NCBI GenBank assembly: GCA_030829675.1
Contig: JAURAE010000001.1
Coordinates: forward strand, 19,892 to 83,891
DNA length: 64,000 bases
Direction: 5' to 3'
Source: Schleiferiaceae bacterium
GTDB lineage: Bacteria > Bacteroidota > Bacteroidia > Flavobacteriales > Schleiferiaceae
Both the position numbers and the translations under genes were made by a program. Below, in pieces: positions 8,925 through 16,876 of the stretch (the first letter of the stretch is position 1; the number at the start of each line of letters is the position of its first letter). The notes beneath the pieces are model-generated. The model was not told the DNA's origin. It worked only from the letters and a program-made list of their open reading frames with translations, and searched no databases.

Positions 8925-9950
8925 ATGAATACAGTTTCAATTATCGTTTTAGTAGTTCTAGCTATCCTCACCTTGGTGCAGGTAATGCGCATCTCTGAAG
9001 TATCTTCAGAAATCCAAGGTGGTAAGGACAATGAGGTAAGCGAAAAGGACAATGATACCCAAGGACGATTGATGTTCTTCGTAGGTATGGGTTTCGTTAT
9101 TAGTGTAGTGGTGATGTACATCAAATGGGGTCCCCTTAGTCTACCTGAACCGGCTTCAGAGCATGGTTCAGAGATTGATGGATTATGGAACCTTAGTATG
9201 TTGATCATCAACATCGTGTTCTTTATTGTACAGCCTATTTTATTCTACTTTGCCTACAAATACAGAGGTAAGAAAGGCACTAAAGCCGTTCACTTCGCCC
9301 ACAATAATAAATTAGAGTTGTTTTGGACCGTAGTCCCTGCGTTGGCGCTAGCCGTATTGATCATATGGGGTCTGAATGTTTGGAGTACTTTAATGATGCC
9401 AGAAAACGATGAAGAGCCTATCGTCATTGAACTATATGCACAACAGTTCAATTGGACCGTTCGTTACAGTGGTAGTGATAATGCATTAGGATTCGCTTCT
9501 GTATACGATATCGAAGGTGCTAACATCGTGGGTGTAGATACTCAAGATGCGGCTTCAGCAGATGATATCGTGACCAAGGAATTGCACTTGCCAGTAGGAA
9601 AGCCCGTATTGTTCCAGTTCCGTTCACAGGATGTAATCCACTCGGCTTACTTCCCGCACTTCCGTGCTCAGATGAACTGTGTGCCTGGAGCGACCACCAA
9701 CTTCCAGTTCACACCGACGATCACAACCGCTGAAATTCGTCAGAACAAAGATGTAAAAAGACATGTTGAAGAGGTAAATGCCATCCGTGCCGCCAAAGGT
9801 GAGGACGTATGGGATTTCAACTACGTACTGCTTTGTAATAAGATTTGTGGAGCAGCACACTACAACATGCAAATGGATATTATCGTAGAGACCGAGGATG
9901 AATACAATGCTTGGTTGAACGAACAGAAAACCGTCGCTGAGACTTTGTAA
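8925..9950 (+). CDS. coxB: Cytochrome c oxidase subunit II
   Basis: Subunit II of a haem-copper oxidase, carrying the CuA centre that receives electrons from cytochrome c. The CuA ligands are visible: His239 in V-I-H-S-A-Y, then C304-x3-C308-x3-H312-x2-M315 (CNKICGAAHYNM). Four hydrophobic segments occur in the N-terminal part (about 4-20, 48-66, 88-110 and 125-150), two more than in the canonical subunit, a pattern I associate with Bacteroidota. There is no fused C-terminal cytochrome c domain, so the electron donor is probably a haem of ActA or ActE. The gene lies directly between actF and coxA. Confidence 0.92.
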   Translation: MNTVSIIVLVVLAILTLVQVMRISEVSSEIQGGKDNEVSEKDNDTQGRLMFFVGMGFVISVVVMYIKWGPLSLPEPASEHGSEIDGLWNLSMLIINIVFFIVQPILFYFAYKYRGKKGTKAVHFAHNNKLELFWTVVPALALAVLIIWGLNVWSTLMMPENDEEPIVIELYAQQFNWTVRYSGSDNALGFASVYDIEGANIVGVDTQDAASADDIVTKELHLPVGKPVLFQFRSQDVIHSAYFPHFRAQMNCVPGATTNFQFTPTITTAEIRQNKDVKRHVEEVNAIRAAKGEDVWDFNYVLLCNKICGAAHYNMQMDIIVETEDEYNAWLNEQKTVAETL

Positions 9951-9963
9951 TTAAGACCTAACA

Positions 9964-11769
9964 ATGAGTACTATGTCAACGAAATCGACAGAAAACCCTC
10001 ACTTTCAAGATCACTTGATGGAGCACCATCACAAAGAGAACTTCTTCACGAAGTACATCTTTACGATGGATCACAAAATGATTGGTAAGCAATTCTTGGT
10101 AACCGGTATGTTCATGGGAATCATCGGTGTGATGATGTCTATGCTCTTCCGTTTGGAATTGGCATACCCGGAACAGAGCTTCCCTATCCTCGAATTTTTC
10201 CTTGGTAAATGGGCACCGGATGGAGTAATGAGCCCAGACATGTACCTAGCCTTGGTAACCATCCACGGTACGATCATGGTCTTCTTTGTATTGACTGCTG
10301 GTCTTTCGGGTACATTCTCGAACTTGTTGATTCCATTACAGATAGGTGCCCGTGATATGGCATCAGGTTTCTTGAACGCCTTGTCTTACTGGTTCTTTGC
10401 AATGAGCTCTGTAGTAATGGTGGTTTCATTGTTTGTAGAATCAGGTCCTGCTTCAGCAGGTTGGACGGTATATCCACCTCTATCAGCATTGCCGCAGGCA
10501 ATGCCAGGTTCTGGCGCGGGTATGACGCTATGGTTGATCTCCATGACTCTGTTCATCGTAGGTTCACTATTGGGTTCTTTGAATTACATCGTAACCGTAT
10601 TGAACATGCGTACCAAAGGAATGAGCATGACTCGTCTTCCTTTGACTATTTGGGCATTCTTCGTAACAGCAGTACTGGGTGTACTTTCGTTCCCAGTATT
10701 GTTGAGCGCAGCGTTGCTTTTGATGTTCGACCGATTGTTAGGTACCTCATTCTACTTGAGTGATATCTTCATGGGCGGTGAGGTATTGAGCTACAGCGGT
10801 GGTTCACCGGTATTGTACCAGCACTTGTTCTGGTTCCTCGGTCACCCAGAGGTATATATCATCCTCCTACCTGCATTGGGTATTTCATCTGAAGTAATTG
10901 CGACCAACTCGCGTAAGCCGATCTTCGGTTACCGCGCGATGGTAGGTTCGATCTTGGCTATTGCCTTCTTGAGCTTCATCGTATGGGGTCACCACATGTT
11001 CATAACGGGTATGAACCCGTTCCTAGGTTCTGTATTTACTTTTACGACATTGTTGATTGCCATTCCATCAGCAGTGAAGGCCTTTAACTATATCACCACC
11101 CTTTGGAAAGGTAATATTCAGTACACACCAGCGATGATGTTCTCTATCGGTTTGGTAAGTACGTTCGTTACTGGTGGTTTGACTGGGGTAATCCTCGGGG
11201 ATAGCGCTCTTGACATCAACGTTCACGATACTTACTTCGTGGTGGCTCACTTCCATATCGTAATGGGTCTTAGTGCAATCTTCGGTATGTTCGCAGGGGT
11301 TTACCACTGGTTCCCTAAGATGTATGGCCGTATGATGAACAAGTCAATGGGTTATGCGCACTTCTGGTTGACATTCATTACCGCTTATGGTGTATTCTTC
11401 CCGATGCACTTCTTGGGTATGGCTGGTCTTCCACGTCGTTACTACAGCAACACCGCATTCCCTATGTTCGACAACCTAGCGGATATCAACGTATTGATCA
11501 CGTACTTCGCGATCATCGGTGGTATTGCTCAGTTGATCTTCATCTTCAACTTCTTCTATAGTATTTGGAGAGGTCCTAAGGCACCTCAGAATCCATGGAA
11601 GGCGAATTCATTGGAGTGGACTACTCCAGTAGAGCACTTACACGGAAACTGGCCTGGAGAGATCCCAGTGGTACACCGTTGGGCGTACGACTACTCTAAG
11701 CCGGGTGCAGAGGAAGACTTCATTCCGCAAAACGTGCCGCTCGCAGAAGGCGAGGAAAGCGGCCACTAA
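9964..11769 (+). CDS. coxA: Cytochrome c oxidase subunit I
   Basis: Catalytic subunit reducing oxygen to water and pumping protons. Haem and copper ligands are all visible: His101 (TIHGT), the CuB site His294 with the cross-linked Tyr298 (HPEVY), His343/His344 (WGHHMF), and His429/His431 (VAHFH) for haems a3 and a. The YGHPEVY-type motif suggests an A-family oxidase with a K channel. About twelve membrane helices are predicted, with hydrophilic ends of 30-50 residues. It is the last gene of the operon and is followed by a strong terminator. Confidence 0.95.
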   Translation: MSTMSTKSTENPHFQDHLMEHHHKENFFTKYIFTMDHKMIGKQFLVTGMFMGIIGVMMSMLFRLELAYPEQSFPILEFFLGKWAPDGVMSPDMYLALVTIHGTIMVFFVLTAGLSGTFSNLLIPLQIGARDMASGFLNALSYWFFAMSSVVMVVSLFVESGPASAGWTVYPPLSALPQAMPGSGAGMTLWLISMTLFIVGSLLGSLNYIVTVLNMRTKGMSMTRLPLTIWAFFVTAVLGVLSFPVLLSAALLLMFDRLLGTSFYLSDIFMGGEVLSYSGGSPVLYQHLFWFLGHPEVYIILLPALGISSEVIATNSRKPIFGYRAMVGSILAIAFLSFIVWGHHMFITGMNPFLGSVFTFTTLLIAIPSAVKAFNYITTLWKGNIQYTPAMMFSIGLVSTFVTGGLTGVILGDSALDINVHDTYFVVAHFHIVMGLSAIFGMFAGVYHWFPKMYGRMMNKSMGYAHFWLTFITAYGVFFPMHFLGMAGLPRRYYSNTAFPMFDNLADINVLITYFAIIGGIAQLIFIFNFFYSIWRGPKAPQNPWKANSLEWTTPVEHLHGNWPGEIPVVHRWAYDYSKPGAEEDFIPQNVPLAEGEESGH

Positions 11770-11793
11770 GGAAAAGCTTTGTAAAACTCAGGT

Positions 11794-11822
11794 CCCCTTG
11801 TCGCTCGGCAAGGGGATTTTTT
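11794..11822 (+). terminator. Intrinsic terminator after coxA
   Basis: A perfect 7-bp stem (CCCCTTG 11794-11800 with CAAGGGG 11809-11815) with an 8-base loop is followed by A and six T. It ends only 18 bases before the ruvB ATG, so the ruvB promoter must overlap it. Confidence 0.85.
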
Positions 11823-11840
11823 ATGCTATTTTGTAGTACT

Positions 11841-12869
11841 ATGAACGAGCATCTCGATCCGACAGGATCACATCTTTCGAACACCGAGCGCGAGATAGAG
11901 CGCAAGCTTCGCCCCTTGAGTTTTGACGACTTTACTGGGCAGGCTGCGGTATTGGAAAACCTCAAGATTTTTGTCGAGGCGGCCAAGATGCGCGATGAAG
12001 CTATGGACCACGTACTGCTTCACGGCCCTCCGGGGTTGGGAAAAACCACCTTATCTTATATTTTGGCCAACGAATTAGGCGTGGGTATCAAGGTGACTTC
12101 AGGTCCTGTATTGGATAAGCCAAGCGATCTCGCCGGGTTATTGACAGGTTTGCAGCCAAATGATGTCTTGTTCATTGATGAAATCCACAGATTGTCGCCA
12201 GTGATCGAGGAGTACCTCTACAGTGCGATGGAGGATTTCAAAATAGATATTATGATTGATTCGGGACCAAGTGCGCGGAGCGTGCAAATAGGCCTGAATC
12301 CGTTTACCCTTATCGGCGCTACCACGCGCTCGGGTTTGCTTACGGCGCCGCTACGAGCACGCTTTGGAATCAATGCCCGCTTGGAGTATTATGATGTGGA
12401 GCTGCTGAGCACAATTGTGGATCGATCGGCTGAAATATTGGATGTTCCTACGGACTATGAAGCTGCTATAAGGATTGCGAGCCGTTCGCGTGGTACTCCC
12501 CGTATTGCCAATGCTCTGTTGCGCCGCGTGCGTGACTTTGCGATGGTCAAGGGAAATGGCACCATTGATGTCGAGATTGCTGAGTTTGGTCTCAATGCCC
12601 TGAACGTGGACAGTAGTGGTCTGGACGAAATGGATAACAAAATCCTGAATGTCTTGATCGATAACTTTGCTGGTGGTCCGGTTGGATTGAATACCCTCAG
12701 CACCGCAATCGGAGAACAGTCAGAGACTATAGAGGAGGTTTATGAGCCGTACCTCATCAAGGAAGGCTTTATCATGCGTACCCCGCGCGGACGTATGGTC
12801 ACAGAGAAGGCCTATCACCACCTTGGAAAGAACAGCAAAGGTAAGGGGTCGACAGGATCCTTATTTTAA
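11841..12869 (+). CDS. ruvB: Holliday junction branch migration ATPase RuvB
   Basis: Motor subunit of RuvABC, which migrates Holliday junctions during recombinational repair. Walker A is GPPGLGKTT (62-70), Walker B is LFIDEIH (around D113/E114), and the sensor/arginine-finger region GATTRSGLLTAPLRARFG follows. The C-terminal winged-helix ends in RGRMVTEKAYHHLG. At 342 codons it has the usual RuvB length. I chose ATG 11841 over an upstream in-frame ATG at 11823 because the latter lies at the end of the terminator U-tract and would add six atypical residues. queG follows after 3 bases. ruvA is 7 kb away. Confidence 0.95.
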   Translation: MNEHLDPTGSHLSNTEREIERKLRPLSFDDFTGQAAVLENLKIFVEAAKMRDEAMDHVLLHGPPGLGKTTLSYILANELGVGIKVTSGPVLDKPSDLAGLLTGLQPNDVLFIDEIHRLSPVIEEYLYSAMEDFKIDIMIDSGPSARSVQIGLNPFTLIGATTRSGLLTAPLRARFGINARLEYYDVELLSTIVDRSAEILDVPTDYEAAIRIASRSRGTPRIANALLRRVRDFAMVKGNGTIDVEIAEFGLNALNVDSSGLDEMDNKILNVLIDNFAGGPVGLNTLSTAIGEQSETIEEVYEPYLIKEGFIMRTPRGRMVTEKAYHHLGKNSKGKGSTGSLF

Positions 12870-12872
12870 ACG

Positions 12873-13796
12873 ATGGATCGTTCGCGAGCCACGGCCATTA
12901 TTAAGCGACTTGCTAAGGAGCAGGGCTTCATGGCTTGCGGTATTTCTAAAGCAGGATTTTTAGAGGAAGAAGCTACCGGGCTGGAGCAATGGCTTAAGCA
13001 TGGCTACCATGGAGAAATGTCTTGGATGGAAAATCACTTTGATGAGCGATTGGATCCAAGGAAATTGGTGCCAGGCGCGAAGTCTGTGATTAGTGTGCTC
13101 TTGAATTATTACCCGGAAGAAGGCCAAGTGGATGGTGCTCCCAAGATTTCTAAATATGCCTATGGACGGGATTATCATAAGGTGATTCGCGGGAAGCTCA
13201 AGCGAATGTTGGCCGGAATTCACGACGAAATAGGCCAAGTGCATGGGCGGGGTTTTGTGGACAGTGCTCCCGTTATGGATCGGGCATGGGCCCGAAGAAG
13301 TGGCCTTGGGTGGATAGGCAAGCACAGTTTGCTGTTGAGCAAAAAGGCGGGGAGTTTCTATTTTATTGGGGAATTGATTGTCGATTTAGAATTGGACCCA
13401 GATGGACCCAGTACAGATCACTGCGGCAGTTGCACCGCGTGTATGGATGCATGCCCAACGGATGCCATTGTATCGCCGACGCTAGTCGATAGCAACAAGT
13501 GCATCAGTTATTTGACCATTGAATATAAAAAAGCCTTGCCCACGGAGTTTCAGGATAAGATGGAGCAGTGGGTGTATGGATGTGATATCTGCCAGGACGT
13601 TTGTCCGTGGAACCGATTCTCCTCGCCACACCAGGAGCCGGATTTCAACATGCGAGAAGCTATCGGGAAAAACGGTTGGCAGGAGTGGGAAGAAATTACC
13701 CACGAACTCTGGGAGGAAATCATGCAAGGTTCAGCCATTCGCAGAACTGGCTACGAAGGCTTCAAAAGAAATTTGAGTTTTTCGAAAAAGGATTAG
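12873..13796 (+). CDS. queG: Epoxyqueuosine reductase QueG
   Basis: Cobalamin-dependent enzyme that reduces epoxyqueuosine to queuosine at the tRNA wobble position. The N-terminal part holds the cobalamin-binding domain with W-A-R-R-S-G-L-G-W-I-G-K-H-S around 140. Two ferredoxin-like clusters follow: C184/C187/C190/C194 (CGSCTACMDAC) and C237/C240/C244 (CDICQDVCPWN). Length 307 is normal for forms without the extra HEAT-like C-terminus. It is probably cotranscribed with ruvB (3-base gap). Its stop overlaps the stop of the convergent gene in the shared tetramer TTAG. A queD-like gene lies elsewhere in the window. Confidence 0.94.
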   Translation: MDRSRATAIIKRLAKEQGFMACGISKAGFLEEEATGLEQWLKHGYHGEMSWMENHFDERLDPRKLVPGAKSVISVLLNYYPEEGQVDGAPKISKYAYGRDYHKVIRGKLKRMLAGIHDEIGQVHGRGFVDSAPVMDRAWARRSGLGWIGKHSLLLSKKAGSFYFIGELIVDLELDPDGPSTDHCGSCTACMDACPTDAIVSPTLVDSNKCISYLTIEYKKALPTEFQDKMEQWVYGCDICQDVCPWNRFSSPHQEPDFNMREAIGKNGWQEWEEITHELWEEIMQGSAIRRTGYEGFKRNLSFSKKD

Positions 13797-14626
13797 TCCA
13801 CCGGGACTTCAATAACCTGCAGAATGCGGTAATTGTCCGGGTTGAAAACGTAGACTACAATCGCAGCATTGCTTTGCACCCAATCTGTGTTCCACGCCAA
13901 GGTATATGTGCCGCTCAGGGTATCTCCGGGAACCATTGGACTAGTGCCGAAACTGGTGCCCCAAGTATCAGTCACATAATCACGCAGCACATTCATGTGT
14001 ACGTAATCTGGATCGCGGGTGTCGTCCGGCATAAGCTGCGGACTAACGATGTTGCTTTCCTTTACCAATACCACAATTTTTAAATCATGGAGCAGGCTCG
14101 CTTGCGGAAACCCTAGGGCGCTTACGTTGAGTTGGCCTGAGGTAATGGAGGCAGAGGCTTCGAGGGCTATGCGCAAGGTGCTGTCCATAGCTTCGGCACT
14201 CAATGTTGGCCAGTTCGCGTAGTTCGACCAGTGGCCATTTCCTGATGCAGTCCAATTCTCTCTGTTGACCATGCCTACCGGGAGGAAATTGGTCCCAAAG
14301 AAATTTTGGACAGCCTTACCCTCTTGGGTGGTGAAATCTGTCGGATAGTCAGTGCTGGTGCCGGTAAAATTTCCCGGACCTGCGTGAATGGCTAACCCAA
14401 TGATGCGATCATTTCCAAAGGCGTCAACGAGATTGGCGATTTCCTTCGAGGCCTTGGGGCAGTTCTTACAACGATGCCCTGTAAAGTCCTCGATGAGCAC
14501 GTTGCGGCGCTGCTCAGAGCTTGTAGTATCAATGGTTCCACCTTTGAAAGGCTGGTCCACAACATCACATTGCGGTGTGAGGAACAGCAAAGAAAGTAAG
14601 GCAGAAAATGCGAAGAGTTTTCTCAT
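13793..14626 (-). CDS. Omp28-related lipoprotein-like protein with CxxC
   Basis: Envelope protein with an N-terminal hydrophobic signal ending at Cys20 (LTPQC), a plausible relaxed lipobox. A thioredoxin-like domain begins near residue 40 (VLIEDFTGHRCKNCPKA) and carries a CxxC pair, as in the Omp28 family of Bacteroidota. The rest is a beta-rich C-terminal half. The true function of Omp28 proteins is not established. It is the last gene of a minus-strand set, 2 bases after the DUF6029 gene, and its stop overlaps queG convergently. Confidence 0.8.
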   Translation of the reverse strand: MRKLFAFSALLSLLFLTPQCDVVDQPFKGGTIDTTSSEQRRNVLIEDFTGHRCKNCPKASKEIANLVDAFGNDRIIGLAIHAGPGNFTGTSTDYPTDFTTQEGKAVQNFFGTNFLPVGMVNRENWTASGNGHWSNYANWPTLSAEAMDSTLRIALEASASITSGQLNVSALGFPQASLLHDLKIVVLVKESNIVSPQLMPDDTRDPDYVHMNVLRDYVTDTWGTSFGTSPMVPGDTLSGTYTLAWNTDWVQSNAAIVVYVFNPDNYRILQVIEVPVD

Positions 14627-14628
14627 GA

Positions 14629-16311
14629 CTAGAAGCTTGTAGTGAGGGAGAAACTAATACCGTTCGATGGCGGAACCACGCGACATACACCTCCTACACA
14701 GAAGATACCGCGTTGCTGACGTCCATAAGAAAGTTGGAACCTGCTCGTGCCCTCGGTGTAGACCACAGAGGCTAGCGGGTAGTGCAGGCGCTGCTCTGGA
14801 TCTGGGTTCCCATAGTTGTAGATGTCTTGAACGCTGAAGAACCAGTGTGGAGCGATGCTATATTCCAACAAGGCCATGGCCATACTTCCACGATCGTCTT
14901 GGGTGTTGAGCCATTGCAATTCGTTGCGGAGGTAGTGGCGAGACTTGATCTTGTAAAGGCCTTCGAAAATGAAAATATTGGCGTCCAAAAGTTTCTGGTT
15001 GTCGAAATTTGAAAGGATGGCCTCATCGCCGAGCCCATCTTCTAGTACGCTGCGGTTGTAGAAGAGGTTGAGGTAGGTGGCGGTGTATTTGAAATCCTTA
15101 TTGACTTTTTTGCTGACTTTCACGTTGAAGTCGTGGAAATAGGGGATATCACCGCGCAAAGATGGATCGCTGTAGTAGCCTTGTAGGGTGCGAAGGGTAT
15201 CCTGCGCTGGATCGACATAATCTTTGTTAATACTTTGCGCGAGGCTGTAGTTCACGCTGAGTAATGTGCCGTATTTGCCGCCGAGTTTGGAGCCGCGCTT
15301 GAAGCGGTAATTTGCTTCGAGTTGTATGCCTTCTTCTCCATTGATTTGAGTGGCATATTGGTAGAGGGCGGGTAGGGCGTAGGTATGAACTTGGGCCGTT
15401 GGGCTCAAGTAGTTGATCAGCATGTCTATGGTGGTTCCGTTGCGGTCGCTGCGGAAACTCATGTTGTCGATGCGCTTGGCCCCTAGGATGAGGCCTAGAC
15501 CGTTTTTACTGTAGCTCAAGTGTGTGATGAACCCGTTGCCGTCTTTGTAGATGTAGCCATTATCAGCACTTGGGTCGTTGGCTTTGTAGGCCCACTCCGC
15601 ATCAAATGCCCATGCTCCTTTGATGAGTTGGGTGCGGAATCCACCGGTGGCTACATTTTCTGGAAGCACCAAGAATGGGTCATTGCCGCGCTGGTATTTA
15701 CTGATGAAAGAGCCGCCTAATGTCCAGGTGATGTTTTTGTCGGCCAATTTTTGTGAGCGCTCAGTTAAATTGATTTCTGTATCAAAACCGCGAACGACTC
15801 CTGGGCTTTTTTCAAAGTAGAAACGCTGGCGGCCCAACACTCCTTTCAGGTATACGCCTTTGGCGGGATTTGCTTTAATGCGGACTCCATCCATGGCGTT
15901 ATCGTAGCCTAGGCCACGTTCTTCATAGGAACGGAAAACCATCCCCGAACCGAATTGCTCGTAAAAGCTTCCTACCGTGATGTCGAGGTTATCTTGTTTG
16001 AATCTTAAAAATCTGTAGGTGATACCCTCGCCGCGATACCCTTCTGGGAAACCGAGCATGACATTCTGGTAATTCTCGTAGCGTAGCCCGGCAGAAAAAT
16101 CGCCATCCGTATAGACGAAATTTGCGTAGCCTTGACCTAAGAATCGCTCGTCTGGATAGAACTCTCCAGTGGGGTCAATGTTCTCATCGCGGAGGTACCA
16201 TTGGCCGTCGAGTTGGAAGTTTCCATGGAGTTGACCGCCGAATTGGTCCTGCGCACTTAAAGAAAGTGAGCCTAAAACTATGGCGCCTACGAGAAATTTG
16301 TTGCCCATCAT
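14629..16311 (-). CDS. DUF6029 family outer-membrane beta-barrel protein
   Basis: Signal peptide (residues 1-20, ending SLSAQ) followed by alternating aromatic/polar strands throughout and a C-terminal phenylalanine (SLTTSF), as expected for an outer-membrane barrel. The segment FYEQFGSGMVFRSYEERGLGYDNAMDG carries the recognisable DUF6029 pattern G-x-F-Y-E-Q-F-G-S-G. Function unknown; a porin-like role is inference. The start ATG overlaps the upstream stop as TAATG, which supports the first of two consecutive Met codons and implies coupling to the thioredoxin gene. The next gene begins 2 bases downstream. Confidence 0.82.
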   Translation of the reverse strand: MMGNKFLVGAIVLGSLSLSAQDQFGGQLHGNFQLDGQWYLRDENIDPTGEFYPDERFLGQGYANFVYTDGDFSAGLRYENYQNVMLGFPEGYRGEGITYRFLRFKQDNLDITVGSFYEQFGSGMVFRSYEERGLGYDNAMDGVRIKANPAKGVYLKGVLGRQRFYFEKSPGVVRGFDTEINLTERSQKLADKNITWTLGGSFISKYQRGNDPFLVLPENVATGGFRTQLIKGAWAFDAEWAYKANDPSADNGYIYKDGNGFITHLSYSKNGLGLILGAKRIDNMSFRSDRNGTTIDMLINYLSPTAQVHTYALPALYQYATQINGEEGIQLEANYRFKRGSKLGGKYGTLLSVNYSLAQSINKDYVDPAQDTLRTLQGYYSDPSLRGDIPYFHDFNVKVSKKVNKDFKYTATYLNLFYNRSVLEDGLGDEAILSNFDNQKLLDANIFIFEGLYKIKSRHYLRNELQWLNTQDDRGSMAMALLEYSIAPHWFFSVQDIYNYGNPDPEQRLHYPLASVVYTEGTSRFQLSYGRQQRGIFCVGGVCRVVPPSNGISFSLTTSF

Positions 16312-16814
16312 TAATGGCTTGGTGTTCTACCTGCAGCAACTTCTTCAACGACTTCTGCCAAGTGCTCTTCGTCTCCGGGCGAATAACCGCTATGCTTCCA
16401 AACCACCTCGCCTGCGCTGTTGAGTACGAGGGTAAAAGGCACGTTCACGATGCCTAGGTTGCGTTTTAGGTCTTGGTTCTCGTCTAGAAGTACGGTGTAC
16501 TCCCATCCCTGCCCTTGCACGAGCGGGGCGACACGCGAAGAATTACGGGTATCGTCGATACTTACAGCCAAAACTTTCATGTTTACCTCATCTTCTAAAT
16601 CGATGGCGTAATCCATAAAGGCATTGAGCTCTTTAATACACGGCTTACACCACGTCGCCCAGAAACTGATGACCGTAGGACCGTCGTGGTTGATTTGGCT
16701 TAGGATATCTACTTGTTTCCCGTCTAGGGTCTTCAATGTAGTGCTTGGTAATTCTTGTGCAACTAGAGCGGTAGTGGCAACGAATAGGCTTAGGGCAGTG
16801 AATAGGTTCTTCAT
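16311..16814 (-). CDS. TlpA-like thioredoxin-fold protein
   Basis: Periplasmic thioredoxin-like protein: signal peptide (MKNLFTALSLFVATTALVAQ), then the fold with WATWCKPC (C56, C59) and P at PFTLVLN, the expected cis-proline region. Probably a disulfide reductase or resA-like protein serving the neighbouring CxxC envelope proteins, which is inference. ATG 16814 is chosen; an upstream TTG start would fall against a terminator U-tract. The terminator of the preceding gene lies only 13 bases upstream, so expression needs either readthrough or a promoter embedded in that hairpin or the upstream coding region. Confidence 0.86.
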   Translation of the reverse strand: MKNLFTALSLFVATTALVAQELPSTTLKTLDGKQVDILSQINHDGPTVISFWATWCKPCIKELNAFMDYAIDLEDEVNMKVLAVSIDDTRNSSRVAPLVQGQGWEYTVLLDENQDLKRNLGIVNVPFTLVLNSAGEVVWKHSGYSPGDEEHLAEVVEEVAAGRTPSH

Positions 16815-16827
16815 GTAAAGTGTATTC

Positions 16828-16856
16828 AAAAAAAACGGGGGACCGAAGTCCCCCGT
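16828..16856 (-). terminator. Intrinsic terminator after the T9SS Omp28-like gene
   Basis: On the minus strand a perfect 9-bp stem (ACGGGGGAC with GTCCCCCGT) encloses a TTCG tetraloop and runs into eight T. The stem lies at 16835-16856 and the T-run is the complement of 16828-16835. It sits in the 62-base gap before the TlpA-like gene. Confidence 0.88.
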
Positions 16857-16876
16857 AAAAATAACATTTTCTGTGC